Assembly (NCBI RefSeq): GCF_030216305.1
Contig: NZ_JASOKT010000007.1
Span: 29,384-93,383 of the forward strand
Origin: Actinotignum timonense
GTDB lineage: Bacteria; Actinomycetota; Actinomycetes; Actinomycetales; Actinomycetaceae
Length of the DNA stretch: 64,000 bases
Reading direction: 5' to 3'
Both the position numbers and the translations under genes were made by a program. Under the pieces are notes generated by a model. It was not told the origin of the DNA. It saw nothing but the letters and a program-made list of their open reading frames with translations, and made no database searches. Of the stretch, positions 52,153-60,906 are shown piece after piece. The number at the start of each line of letters is the position of its first letter. Position 1 is the first letter of the stretch.

Positions 52153-55047
52153 TTAGCCGCGGTACTTCCGGCGCAGCGCGAAGCCGCCCAGGATGAGCGC
52201 GGCTGCTCCCGCGATCCCGGTTGCCGCCGCGGCGCCAGTATGCGCGAGCTTGGCCGCGGGTCGCTTGACCTTCACCGTCGGAGCCTTCTGCTCCGGTGCG
52301 GACTTCTGCGGCTCCGGCGCAGGCTTCGGGTCAGCCGGAGCTCCCGGGCCAGCGGGCTCACTGGGCGTTCCGGGCGTTCCGGGCTGCTGCGGCGTGTTCG
52401 GATCGCTGGGCGTACCGGGCGTACCGGGCGTTCCAGGTGTTCCTGGCGTACCGGGCGTCCCGGGTGTTCCAGGCTGCGGATCCGGGGTACCCGGCACTTC
52501 CGGACCCACCGGCGGCTCAGGCGTACCCGGATCGCTCGGCTCGCCAGGCGTACCCGGTGTACCCGGAGTTCCGGGCTCCGGCTCGGGGCTGACCGGCGGG
52601 TCCGGGTTCACCGGCGGCTCGGGCACGGGGCACGGCCGGGCGGAAATATCGAAGCTCCACTCGGTCTGAGCCCCCGCGGCGAAGGTGTAGCGCTGCGGAT
52701 CCTTGAGCTGCGCCGTCACGGTGACGCTACCCTCCGCCTCCGTGCGGGTGTACTCCACGAAAGCGGATTCCGGAATGCTCACCGTGGCCGGCGTCCCGCA
52801 GGTATCTGCCGGAACCAGGGTGGGAGCAATCGGGGTGACCGCGGGCTTCTCCAGCGGAGTGGCCGTGCAGGAGGCTGAGGTGAGATCCAGGGTCCAGGTG
52901 GCCGTGCGATGCTCCTGATCAACCGTGTAGCTCGCCCCGACGCCCGGCGTGGCAATGAGATACCCGGGCTCCGCCGTCGCGGTCACGGTGGCCGTGGTAC
53001 CGGCAATCTCCGGTTCACCGTAGGTCACGCCCTCAACATTTTCCGGCAAAGTCACCTTTGCCGGTGCCACGGTTCCGCTCCCATCACAGGGCTGCGGGGC
53101 GGTCGCCGGAGCCGCGGGCACAATAATCGTGCCGTAGACCGGGGTCAAGGTAAGATCCTCGGCCGGCATGGCGAACTTCAGGGCGCTATCGGCCGGATTC
53201 GCCTGCGCATTCTGCCCGAGGGCTTCCTTGCTCAGCTGCTCCGCGGGAGTGGCCAGTTCAGATACCGTCCACCACGCGAAGGGAAGATTCTTCTCCCCCG
53301 CCGGAATGCTCGGCTGCGCGCTCGTGCTCACCTGGGCTTGCGGCGCGGTGAAAATATGCTGACGCGCGGTACCTTCCGGATAGTGCTGCGAGCCAGGCTC
53401 AACAACCTGGCCGGTCACGGTGCCAGTTTGTGCCGTGGTGCCGATCTGCGCCACGTAGCCCTGGCCAATCGTCCAGTTTCCGGTGCGCTGACCCTTGTGA
53501 TTGACCACGAAGCGGGTGCGGGTAGTGGAGGACACGGGGCTGGTGCCTGCCGGTCCGGCTACCTTGTTCCTGTCGAGATTCTCATCCACCGTGAATGCAC
53601 CGTTAGCAAATTCGGCCAGGGCAAAGGTGCCGGGCTTCGTTACACCAATGCGTTCCCCGAATTCGGTGTTCGGGCAGGTGAGGTAGGCGCCGTAGCCACC
53701 CTCGGTTTGGGCGGTTACATTCCCCGTGCCCAGGAAGCGGCAGGTGCCTTGGCCGGCCGTGAAAATCGCGGGAGCGTTCTTGGCCCCGTTCATCTTGATG
53801 AGGCTCTCGCCAGTGCTCGCAAACGTCACCCCGGTGGCGCCGACAACTCCCCCAGCAACATTCGCTGAGGAAGCGGCCACCGTGAGAGTGGCTGCGCCGT
53901 CGGCCTTCACCTGCGCCGCACCGTACACCCCGTACCCTTGCGATTGCGAGGAGGAGGTGACGCTCAGCGCGGAGGTGCCCCCAACGTTGAGGTCTCCCGC
54001 GCTGTACACGCCGAAGCTGGACTGCCCCTGCGCCGTTGCCTGCGCCGTGACCTTCGCGTTGGTGATGCTCAGAACGTCGCCGGTGTTATCGGTGTCGCCG
54101 CCGCCGGCCTGCATAATCGCCGTTGCCGTGGAGGCGTTGGAGCTGGCTTCTGCCGTGACCGTGGCGCCCTGGGTGCCGTCGATGCTGAGGTTCTTCCAGG
54201 CGTTGATGCCGGTTGCTAAACCGGTTTCGTTGGTCACGCGGGCGGTGACCTGAACATTGCCGCCGATACTGAGGTCCGCGGTGCTGCGGATCGCGGTGCT
54301 CATCGCGGTGTTTTTATCCCCGGTCCCGCACTTATCGCAGGTAATATCCCTGCCCACGGCGGTGAGCTTGCCTTGGCCCACGATCTCCATGGGTGCGCCG
54401 GAGGAGTCAAGGCCAATCGAGCCGCCCTTGAGCCAGGTCGCGTTCGGATCGCTGTCCTCCAGATTCACCGGGTATTTATTGATGGTGTTTGTGGCATCGA
54501 AGGTGGCGTCGCCGTCAAAATCGAGGACGTATTTATACAGGCCATCCTGGTTGCCGGCGAAATAGAGGGCGTTCGCGGTGTAGCCGCCCTCGCTGGCGGT
54601 AAAAACGTTCGTGCCGCTGAACTTGACCGTCACATCGGAAGCGATCTTGCCCGTGTCCACGGACACGCCGCGCTTGTAGGCGTTCGTGGCGTCCTGCACA
54701 TAATTATTGAACCACAAGGTTTTTGTGGCGGCGTTCCACGAAATCTTGTTATCCCCGGTTACGAAGGACTGATCCAGGCAATACGTCACGCTATTGGTGT
54801 AGTAACTGTCCTGAGCCGGGTAGGTTTTCCCGTCATCCGGCTTGGCGGTGCGCAGGGTGCGGCCCGTGCAGCTATTGCCGGTCGCGCTCACCACCACCGA
54901 AGTCACATCGGCCACCGCATCGGCGGGCACAAAGCCCGCGGGCAGCTCGCTCGCCGGCGCGGGAGCTGCCACAGCGGAGGTGACAGCCCCTATTCCAGAA
55001 CCTAAAAGTACTAACGCAGCTCCGACTGCGGCAGATTTTCTTAACAT
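52153..55047 (-). CDS. Cell-wall-anchored surface protein with LAHTG sorting signal
   Basis: Secreted protein of 964 residues. Parts in order: a signal peptide (1-28, ending AVAAP); a large beta-rich domain (about 40-560) rich in Thr, Val and Asn with carbohydrate-binding/beta-helix-like repeats; Ig-like segments (about 650-820); a Pro/Gly/Thr collagen-like stretch (about 830-900); and a C-terminal sorting signal. The signal has LAHTG (about residues 934-938), a hydrophobic span and the basic end RRKYRG. LAxTG is the type used by class E sortases in actinobacteria; no sortase is in the window. It is probably an adhesin, with unknown ligand. The ATG at 55047 has a weak ribosome site. The upstream spacer is AT-rich. 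Confidence 0.88.
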   Translation of the reverse strand: MLRKSAAVGAALVLLGSGIGAVTSAVAAPAPASELPAGFVPADAVADVTSVVVSATGNSCTGRTLRTAKPDDGKTYPAQDSYYTNSVTYCLDQSFVTGDNKISWNAATKTLWFNNYVQDATNAYKRGVSVDTGKIASDVTVKFSGTNVFTASEGGYTANALYFAGNQDGLYKYVLDFDGDATFDATNTINKYPVNLEDSDPNATWLKGGSIGLDSSGAPMEIVGQGKLTAVGRDITCDKCGTGDKNTAMSTAIRSTADLSIGGNVQVTARVTNETGLATGINAWKNLSIDGTQGATVTAEASSNASTATAIMQAGGGDTDNTGDVLSITNAKVTAQATAQGQSSFGVYSAGDLNVGGTSALSVTSSSQSQGYGVYGAAQVKADGAATLTVAASSANVAGGVVGATGVTFASTGESLIKMNGAKNAPAIFTAGQGTCRFLGTGNVTAQTEGGYGAYLTCPNTEFGERIGVTKPGTFALAEFANGAFTVDENLDRNKVAGPAGTSPVSSTTRTRFVVNHKGQRTGNWTIGQGYVAQIGTTAQTGTVTGQVVEPGSQHYPEGTARQHIFTAPQAQVSTSAQPSIPAGEKNLPFAWWTVSELATPAEQLSKEALGQNAQANPADSALKFAMPAEDLTLTPVYGTIIVPAAPATAPQPCDGSGTVAPAKVTLPENVEGVTYGEPEIAGTTATVTATAEPGYLIATPGVGASYTVDQEHRTATWTLDLTSASCTATPLEKPAVTPIAPTLVPADTCGTPATVSIPESAFVEYTRTEAEGSVTVTAQLKDPQRYTFAAGAQTEWSFDISARPCPVPEPPVNPDPPVSPEPEPGTPGTPGTPGEPSDPGTPEPPVGPEVPGTPDPQPGTPGTPGTPGTPGTPGTPGTPSDPNTPQQPGTPGTPSEPAGPGAPADPKPAPEPQKSAPEQKAPTVKVKRPAAKLAHTGAAAATGIAGAAALILGGFALRRKYRG
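52408..52472. repeat. Nine-base coding repeat (Pro-Gly-Thr units)
   Basis: About seven near-exact nine-base units encode successive Gly-Thr-Pro triplets in the spacer of the surface protein. Copy number could vary in frame. Confidence 0.75.
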
Positions 55048-55130
55048 ATTGATCCCAACGACATAGGTGCAATCATTGTTAAAGAATACCTATAGTTTGA
55101 AAATAATATCGTGAAAGTGGGGCATTTCCC
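55048..55130 (-). promoter_or_regulatory. AT-rich promoter region of the surface protein gene
   Basis: A strikingly AT-rich stretch (around 55070-55115) within GC-rich surroundings lies just upstream of the gene, as expected for its promoter. Individual boxes could not be placed with certainty. Confidence 0.4.
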
Positions 55131-55217
55131 TCGTGGGGCATGGTACGGCACCGGGAAAAGAAAAATATTGCGCGGGAGTTTCTATAAATATTCGCCTGAT
55201 GACCAGCGAAAATACGG

Positions 55218-55288
55218 AGCGAGTGAGGAGAATCGAACTCCCATCATCAGCTTGGAAGGCTGAGGTTTTACCACTAAACTACACTCGC
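55218..55288 (-). tRNA. tRNA-Gly (TCC anticodon)
   Basis: The 71-base sequence folds as a cloverleaf. The acceptor stem is GCGAGTG/CACTCGC, the D-arm contains TAGTGGTA, the anticodon loop is CTTCCAA with anticodon TCC, and the T-arm contains GTTCGATTC. Discriminator base T. The 3' CCA is not encoded. Confidence 0.93.
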
Positions 55289-55486
55289 GCAGAGCCGCTT
55301 TCGCGAACACTACCCGAAGAGAATACCACCCCACCCCCAAGAGTTCCACTCCGTTACGCACCCCGGGGCCGTGGGCAGCACCGGCCAGAATCCATTACAC
55401 TAGGCACGTTGCCTAGGTCGTGCCGCAAGGCCGGCAGGCCGGGAGCATTCAGTTTCCGGCGCGTGGCAACGCATACACAACCAGTA

Positions 55487-55560
55487 CGGGACGTGGCGCA
55501 GTTTGGTAGCGCACCCGCTTTGGGAGCGGGGGGTCGCGGGTTCAAGTCCCGCCGTCCCGA
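55487..55560 (+). tRNA. tRNA-Pro (TGG anticodon)
   Basis: The 74-base cloverleaf has acceptor stem CGGGACG/CGTCCCG, anticodon loop TTTGGGA with anticodon TGG, and T-arm GGTTCAAGTCC. Discriminator A. CCA is not encoded. It lies head-to-head with tRNA-Gly across about 200 bases. Confidence 0.94.
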
Positions 55561-55897
55561 CCGTACACCCTTACGTTTATCGCAGCCTCGCCATATTTTT
55601 ATGAACGACGACGCCGCCAGCTGGCAGCCCACAATTTCCACAAAACCGGACCGGCGCGGGACGTATGTCCTTAATTTACGCCAACCAGGCACGGCGCTCA
55701 CGTCAACCCATTTCACCCATCACGCCACCCACTTTCCCGCATATTTTCACGTATTTCTTGTAAATCTCCCCCGTGATCAACGTTACATAACGCGCCGCCG
55801 CACGCTCTTCCCATAGGCCATACGTCCCAGTAGATTAGAGAGCGTGGCGCCAGTCACGGCACCGCATTCACCAGAGCGACTCAATGAGGAGAAAACT
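55561..55897. other. Spacer between tRNA-Pro and the alcohol dehydrogenase
   Basis: This 337-base gap contains no convincing ORF. It is AT-richer in its second half, where a CRP-type half-palindrome and the dehydrogenase promoter region lie. Confidence 0.6.
55772..55787 (+). promoter_or_regulatory. Weak CRP/GlxR-like site upstream of the alcohol dehydrogenase
   Basis: CGTGA-N6-TTACA matches the CRP consensus TGTGA-N6-TCACA at eight of ten positions, 111 bases before the start. Candidate only. Confidence 0.25.
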
Positions 55898-56950
55898 ATG
55901 AAGGCTCTTGTCTACGGAGGTCCGGGTATTAAGGAATGGAAAGAAGTTCCTGACCCGCAAATCCAGCAACCCACCGACGTTATCGTCAAGATGGAAGCAA
56001 CCACGATCTGCGGTACCGACCTCCACATCCTCAAGGGTGACACCCCGGAAGTGCAGCCCGGGCGCATTCTGGGCCACGAAGGAATTGGCCGCATCACCGA
56101 AGTTGGCTCGAACGTGACGAACCTCAAGGTCGGCGACCGCGTGATTCTCTCCTGCGTGAGCTCCTGCGGGCATTGCTCATACTGCCGTGAAGGGATGTAC
56201 GCCCACTGCATGGATCCCGAAGGTATGCCGGGCGTCGGCTGGATCTTCGGCTACATGATTGACGGCACCCAGGCCGAATACGTGCGCGTGCCCTTCGCGG
56301 AAAATTCCGTGTACAAGATTCCGGAAGGCGTGAGCGATGCGGAAGGTATCCTCCTTTCCGATATCCTCCCCACCGGTTTCGAAATCGGGGTGCAGAACGG
56401 CAAGGTCAAGCCGGGCGATGTCGTCGCGGTGGTCGGTTCGGGCCCCGTGGGCCTGGCCGCGGTCATGACGGCGCGCCTGTACGGGCCGGCCAAGGTCATC
56501 GCCATTGACCTCGATGATAAGCGCCTGGATCGCGCCCGTGATTTCGGTGCCACCCACACGGTCAATAACAGCTCCGCCGATTGGAAGGAGCAGGTCATGG
56601 CCCTCACCGATGGTTTAGGTGTCGACGTCGCCATCGAGGCCGTGGGTGTTCCCGCCACCTTCGATACCTGCCTCCAGATCGTGCGCCCGGGTGGCCACGT
56701 GGCCAATGTGGGCGTGCACGGCAAGCCGGTTGATCTGCCTATCGACAAGCTGTGGATCGCCAATATCAATATTTCTATGGGCCTGGTGTCCACCAATACC
56801 CTGGAGATGCTGCTCAAGTTGGTGGCCGCCAAGAAGCTGCCCGCCGATAAGTTCGTCACCCACGAATTCGCCTTCGAGGACATTATGGAAGCCTATGAGG
56901 CTTTCGCCCACGCCGCGGATACCAATGCCCTCAAGGTCCTCATCCACTAA
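55898..56950 (+). CDS. Zinc-dependent alcohol dehydrogenase
   Basis: Medium-chain dehydrogenase of 350 residues. The catalytic zinc ligands are Cys38 (TTICGTDLH), His in GHEGIG and a later acidic residue. The structural zinc site shows four Cys in SCGHCSYCREGMYAHC near residue 95. The NAD-binding motif VVGSGPVGLAA is near 178. It resembles the isopropanol/2,3-butanediol-type dehydrogenases, with the substrate not fixed. The ATG at 55898 follows AGGAG; the frame runs 18 codons further up. A hairpin lies downstream at 56978-57023. Confidence 0.95.
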   Translation: MKALVYGGPGIKEWKEVPDPQIQQPTDVIVKMEATTICGTDLHILKGDTPEVQPGRILGHEGIGRITEVGSNVTNLKVGDRVILSCVSSCGHCSYCREGMYAHCMDPEGMPGVGWIFGYMIDGTQAEYVRVPFAENSVYKIPEGVSDAEGILLSDILPTGFEIGVQNGKVKPGDVVAVVGSGPVGLAAVMTARLYGPAKVIAIDLDDKRLDRARDFGATHTVNNSSADWKEQVMALTDGLGVDVAIEAVGVPATFDTCLQIVRPGGHVANVGVHGKPVDLPIDKLWIANINISMGLVSTNTLEMLLKLVAAKKLPADKFVTHEFAFEDIMEAYEAFAHAADTNALKVLIH

Positions 56951-56977
56951 AGGAACCTGTCCACTCCAACCAGATCT

Positions 56978-57023
56978 GTCCTCGGGATCCTAACAGCCTT
57001 CCCTCGTTTAGTACCCCGAGGAC
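56978..57023 (+). terminator. Hairpin after the alcohol dehydrogenase
   Basis: GTCCTCGGG (56978-56986) pairs with CCCGAGGAC (57015-57023) over a 28-base loop. It is probably the stop for the dehydrogenase; its right arm overlaps the last codons of the opposite gene. Confidence 0.45.
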
Positions 57024-59560
57024 GCATCCCCTACGGCCGGGCGCTCCCGTAAGCGCCCGGCCGTAGGTTTGCTAGGGCGCCCGAGGAGTTTCTCCGCCCC
57101 GCTGAGGAGCGCGAGCCCGGCCAGGTCATTGGGCTGGTAGGGAATGGAAAGAAGCCCGCCGTCCAGGGCGCGGTCGGTCAGGAAACTGGCGGATGAGGCG
57201 GTGGCTTCGGGATGGTGCAGGTCCCAGACCAGCAGGCCGGCGAGGAGGGCCGCGGCGGTATCCGCGGCAAGGGGCGGGTATCCCAGCCGTTCCAATCCGG
57301 CATATCCGGCACGTAGCGGCTGGGAAATGAGGACCGATTCGGTGCGGGCCATCGGAGCGATAGTGTAGGAAATATCCCGGCCGGCTTCCCGCTCGACGGT
57401 GGCGCGCCACCGCCCGATGCGTTTAGCTGCCGCGTAATTAGGGCCCTGGATATCTTGGAGCAGATTGACGACGCCGCCCTGCCGGGCAGGCCGCGCCCCG
57501 GATAGCTTTGCCCAGCTGCGGATCGCCGCTCGGGAAAGCAGCCCGCCAGAGAGTTCAGCGGCGCCAGCCGCTGCGGCGTCGTTCCCCGCAACCGGGTAGG
57601 CATCCGTGGGGGAACCGTACCAGGCGAAGGCGGCCGCGCTTTCTTCGCCCACCATGCGCAGCACGGCATCCGCTCCCGCCTCCACCAGCACGAACTTATA
57701 TCCGGGCGCGTAGAGGGTATCCACCACCACGAGGTCGCCGGGCAGGGAGAGGAGCCAGCCGGCCACGGCGTCCGGGGCGGCGGTCACATCGCCGAAGCCC
57801 GAGGGCGCAATATGCAGATCCCCGGCAGCTTCCAGGGCCCGGGCACGGAGGGTGCGCATACGGCGCGACTCGCTGCGCCCCACTCCCGCCACTCGCGCGC
57901 CGGTGGCCAGCAGCGTGGGCGCGGGCGAGAGTTCCGCCCCGGCACCGAGCACCGCCACGGTGCGCCCCTCCAGGCGCATCATCTCCGGGTTGTGCACCAC
58001 CTCGGTGAGGGCCGCCAGCACCCCCGGCTGCACTCGCCCGTTTTCTTCCCAGAGCGCGAGGTGGTCCAGGAGCTCCGTGCCGCTCAGGTACACGTAGTCC
58101 CCGCGGGCATCCTGGCGAGTTGCCCCGCGCCGGTGCTCCGGAATCTCCCGGCCCCGGAAGGGCACGGTGAAGGGGCACGGCACCGTGGTGCCCCGCAGGA
58201 TTTCGCCCCGTGGTGCCCCGCCGCGCGGGCGCAGTTCGGCGAGCGGGGTGCCGTCATGCAAGGTGAGGGTGCTGTGCACGAAATCCAGGCCGGCGCGCGC
58301 CGCCTTCGCCCCGTGGGCCGGATTATCAATCCGAGTGAGCTGCGCGTAGGGCTCACGGTAGGTACGGCGCCAGGGAATTGCTTCTTCAAGGGATGCGGCG
58401 AGCGCGGCGTCGCCTTCCGCGAAGACTTCTACCATGCCCCGCGAGACCGCGGTGCTCGAGGGTTTCCCCTCGCGGATGGGAAGCACGATGCCGGCTTGCG
58501 CCTCGCGTAATTCAGAACTGGTGTAGCGCAGGTGGACGAGGTCGCGCCCGGTGCGTTCTTCCACCACGGCGACGGCGCCTTCCTCCCCCACGGCGCGCAG
58601 CACCACTTTTTGGGGCAGCACCACCGGCGCCCGGAAGCTGACCTCCCCGCTGCCCGGTGCATCCCCGCGCAGGCCGAGCTGGCCGCAAGCCCAGGCGTCG
58701 GTAGCGGCGCCGTGGAGCACCGCCCCGCTAAAGCCGAAGAGGCGCGCAGTGGCGCCCGAGAGGTGGATCGGGTTGATATCCCCGGTCAGGCGGGCCCAAT
58801 GGCGGGCATCTTTAGCGGTGAAGCGCCGTTCGGCCAGGGCGTAGGGCGTGGCGTAGCGCAGATGCCCGGACTCATCCACCCCGAATTCGGCACGGAAATC
58901 GAGAACGGCACTGGGGGCGGATGGAGCGTCGGGTGCGGACGGCGCGCCAGGTGCAGACGGAGCGGGGGCCGAGGACGGTGCGGACGGTGCGCCAGGTTCC
59001 AACGGTGCCGATGGAGCGGGGGCCGAGGACGGTGCGGACGGTGCGCCGTCCTCCGGCCAAACACTGTGCTCGGGTTGCGGTTCTGCCCCGGTGAGGTGCA
59101 CGGGGCTCCCGGTGCTGCCGCGGTCCAGGTATCGGGCGATTTCCCGGTAACATACTGCGCCGTCGTACAAAATATCCGCTGCGACGCGGAGCGCCGTTCC
59201 CTTCTCATCGCGCTCAAAACTGGCGACCCACGCCCGCACCGTGAGCGGGCGGCCGAAGGGGACGGGGCTGAGAATCTCCCACCGTAGGTCGGTGATCACG
59301 GCGCCGGTGGCGACGAGGGGCAGGCGGGAGTCGGCAAGAATATCGAGGGTGGGGCCCAAGCACAGCTGGTGCAGCAGGGCAGCCGGGGCGTGCCCACCCA
59401 CTCCCCCGCCGGCGAAACGGGCAATGCCTTCCCCCACGGCGCGCTCGGCGACCGCGTGGACTTGCACCCGCGGCAGCTCGTCAGCCTGGGGAACGGCGCG
59501 GCGGCTGAGTTTTTGGCGGGCCGCGGCGGCGAGGATGGCGGCGTAGCGACGGGTTTGCAT
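57008..59560 (-). CDS. Large multidomain protein: hotdog/MaoC-like plus reductase-like region
   Basis: Protein of 850 residues with no full-length family I recognise. Residues 60-145 look like a hotdog (MaoC/FAS1-dehydratase-like) fold. A low-complexity linker of Ala/Pro/Ser repeats (about 165-215) follows. Then comes a clear MaoC-type segment (about 225-320) with ARLTGDINPIHLS and GAVLHGAATDAW. The C-terminal half (about 420-840) resembles a short-chain reductase (TVAVLGAGAELSP, VVDTLY, a serine-containing strand, and GPNYAAAKRIGRW giving Tyr-x-x-x-Lys). Such pieces occur in fatty-acid or polyketide synthesis. The start at 59560 has AAGGGG upstream; the open frame runs 131 codons further, through rpmF and its terminator, and is rejected. 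The C-terminal 20 residues are encoded by a hairpin. Confidence 0.8.
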   Translation of the reverse strand: MQTRRYAAILAAAARQKLSRRAVPQADELPRVQVHAVAERAVGEGIARFAGGGVGGHAPAALLHQLCLGPTLDILADSRLPLVATGAVITDLRWEILSPVPFGRPLTVRAWVASFERDEKGTALRVAADILYDGAVCYREIARYLDRGSTGSPVHLTGAEPQPEHSVWPEDGAPSAPSSAPAPSAPLEPGAPSAPSSAPAPSAPGAPSAPDAPSAPSAVLDFRAEFGVDESGHLRYATPYALAERRFTAKDARHWARLTGDINPIHLSGATARLFGFSGAVLHGAATDAWACGQLGLRGDAPGSGEVSFRAPVVLPQKVVLRAVGEEGAVAVVEERTGRDLVHLRYTSSELREAQAGIVLPIREGKPSSTAVSRGMVEVFAEGDAALAASLEEAIPWRRTYREPYAQLTRIDNPAHGAKAARAGLDFVHSTLTLHDGTPLAELRPRGGAPRGEILRGTTVPCPFTVPFRGREIPEHRRGATRQDARGDYVYLSGTELLDHLALWEENGRVQPGVLAALTEVVHNPEMMRLEGRTVAVLGAGAELSPAPTLLATGARVAGVGRSESRRMRTLRARALEAAGDLHIAPSGFGDVTAAPDAVAGWLLSLPGDLVVVDTLYAPGYKFVLVEAGADAVLRMVGEESAAAFAWYGSPTDAYPVAGNDAAAAGAAELSGGLLSRAAIRSWAKLSGARPARQGGVVNLLQDIQGPNYAAAKRIGRWRATVEREAGRDISYTIAPMARTESVLISQPLRAGYAGLERLGYPPLAADTAAALLAGLLVWDLHHPEATASSASFLTDRALDGGLLSIPYQPNDLAGLALLSGAEKLLGRPSKPTAGRLRERPAVGDASSGY
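57030..57067. terminator. Strong hairpin overlapping the end of the 850-residue gene
   Basis: A perfect 16-base stem (57030-57045 and 57052-57067) with a six-base loop lies inside the last codons of the minus-strand gene. Between two converging genes it probably serves both as a stop. Confidence 0.6.
58959..59047. repeat. 54-base direct repeat in the linker of the 850-residue protein
   Basis: An identical 35-base stretch occurs at 58959-58993 and 59013-59047 (period 54 bases, 18 codons). Each copy carries ACGGTGCG twice. It encodes the Ala/Pro/Ser linker. Confidence 0.85.
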
Positions 59561-59645
59561 GGGGACCCCTTTCGTCGGTGTCCCTTCCATTCTAGGAAAT
59601 GAGCTGCCCGCTGCCGCCAGCAACTGCCCCGCGAGATAAAAAATA

Positions 59646-59670
59646 CCCCCGTGAGGAATCCTCACGAGGG
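59646..59670 (-). terminator. Intrinsic terminator after rpmF
   Basis: An 11-base stem with one G-T pair and a three-base loop is followed on the minus strand by TATTTTTTA. It lies 27 bases past the rpmF stop. The clearest intrinsic terminator in the window. Confidence 0.9.
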
Positions 59671-59696
59671 TAAGCAAGCTTGAGCTTCCCGCGGAC

Positions 59697-59861
59697 TTAG
59701 TCCGAGAGCAGACCCTTCTTGTAAGCCTTGGCCAGCTTGCGCGGGATGCGCACTTCGCGGCCCCGCACGCGGACGGTCTGGAGCTCGGTGAGCTCGGCCT
59801 TCCACTGGGAGCGACGAGAGCGGGTGTTGCTGCGGGACATCTTGCGCTTAGGTACTGCCAT
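59697..59861 (-). CDS. rpmF: 50S ribosomal protein L32 (cysteine-free form)
   Basis: Ribosomal protein of 54 residues. It starts with the family sequence [20 protein letters not shown]. The second half ([20 protein letters not shown]) lacks the four zinc-binding cysteines of the C+ form and matches the zinc-independent actinobacterial paralogue. The ATG at 59861 has GAGAGGAG about eight bases upstream. It is encoded alone and ends in an intrinsic terminator. Confidence 0.96.
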   Translation of the reverse strand: MAVPKRKMSRSNTRSRRSQWKAELTELQTVRVRGREVRIPRKLAKAYKKGLLSD

Positions 59862-60170
59862 GTCAACCGCTCCTCTCTACTTTCCGGGCCGCCCTGCGCA
59901 GCCGCTACGAATCTTCGTGAATTTCCGTGCCTGGACCGGCACTTCAATAACACACAGCGAATGAGTCTACCTCATCACCTCCCCGCCGCGCCAGATGGCG
60001 CGTGTGAGATACCAAGCATCATCGCGCCCTGTATGAGGGGATGGTGCGGCACGGTGCGCGCGGGCGTGAACGCCGCACCATACGGCGGGAACGGTGCAAT
60101 ACGGCGGGCGAGCGCACCATCCGCCGCCGCCCGCGCCCCGTGCGCGCAGCGGTGATGAGAGAATACCGAT
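59862..60170. other. Spacer between rpmF and the YigZ gene with GGTGCG repeats
   Basis: This gap of 309 bases holds the rpmF leader on one side. On the other are GC-rich repeats, including a perfect nine-base inverted repeat ATGGTGCGG/CCGCACCAT (60041-60049, 60073-60081) and an ACGGTGCG copy at 60051-60058. No Zur-type box or ORF was recognised. Confidence 0.6.
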
Positions 60171-60809
60171 ATGTCGGATGTGCTATTAGAGGCCGGGGCG
60201 CGCTACGAAACCGAACTTGAGATCAAGCGTTCACGTTTTATCACGGTGCTGGCGCGGGTTGCCACCGAGGCGGAGGCACGCGCCGTAATCGACGGTGAGA
60301 AGCGGCGCTTCTCCGATGCACGCCACCATTGCAGCGCCTACGTGGTCTCCGTTCCGGGAAGCGCTCCGATCCACCGTTCTTCTGATGACGGCGAGCCCTC
60401 CGGCACCGCTGGGCGCCCCATGCTCGATACTCTCCTCGGCGCGGGCATCACCGACGTCGTTGCGGTGGTCACCCGATATTTCGGGGGAACCCTGCTGGGA
60501 ACCGGTGGCTTGGTGCGGGCATATTCGGATTCCGTAACCCAGGCGCTCGGCGAGGCCCGCATGGTGGAACGGCGCGTCGTGCCCCGTTACCGGGCTTTCC
60601 TCCCCCATTCCGATGCCGGCAAGTACATTGCTGCCCTTTCGGGCGCCGGCTTCACCCCGGAGATGGACTACCACAACCAAGGTGTTGAACTGCATATTTC
60701 TACGGAGCGCGGCGCAGCCCTGGCCGCTATGATGGCAGAGTTGTCCGCGGGGAATGTCGGCGTCGAACAAATTGAGGATGCGATTATCGAGGTCCCCCTA
60801 GCTGGATAA
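60171..60809 (+). CDS. YigZ/IMPACT family protein (UPF0029)
   Basis: Protein of 212 residues. The N-terminal UPF0029 domain has the motifs KRSRFITVLARV, HHCSAYVV, SSDDGEPSGTAGRPML and VVTRYFGGTLLGTGGLVRAYS. A smaller C-terminal EF-G-like domain follows (about 140-212). Members are related to IMPACT, which modulates translational control in eukaryotes; the bacterial role is not established. Monocistronic by context. Confidence 0.9.
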   Translation: MSDVLLEAGARYETELEIKRSRFITVLARVATEAEARAVIDGEKRRFSDARHHCSAYVVSVPGSAPIHRSSDDGEPSGTAGRPMLDTLLGAGITDVVAVVTRYFGGTLLGTGGLVRAYSDSVTQALGEARMVERRVVPRYRAFLPHSDAGKYIAALSGAGFTPEMDYHNQGVELHISTERGAALAAMMAELSAGNVGVEQIEDAIIEVPLAG

Positions 60810-60868
60810 ACATGACGACTCGTCTATAGCGCGTTAAAATAAACAAAAACGGCCACATCGTGCTGCGC

Positions 60869-60882
60869 CGTATCGACATACG
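60869..60882. promoter_or_regulatory. Possible operator upstream of the TetR gene
   Basis: CGTAT-CGAC-ATACG is a perfect inverted repeat 25 bases before the start codon. TetR proteins often bind such sites at their own promoter. Candidate only. Confidence 0.35.
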
Positions 60883-60906
60883 TCAACCACTGAATACGGT
60901 GATGCC

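Noticed and set aside
55133..55816. A 227-codon frame across the tRNA region
   Set aside because: It runs through both tRNA genes, which are clear cloverleafs, so it cannot be a real gene.
59561..59953. Upstream extension of the 850-residue gene by 131 codons
   Set aside because: This stretch runs antisense-frame through rpmF and its terminator; the ATG at 59560 has a ribosome site.
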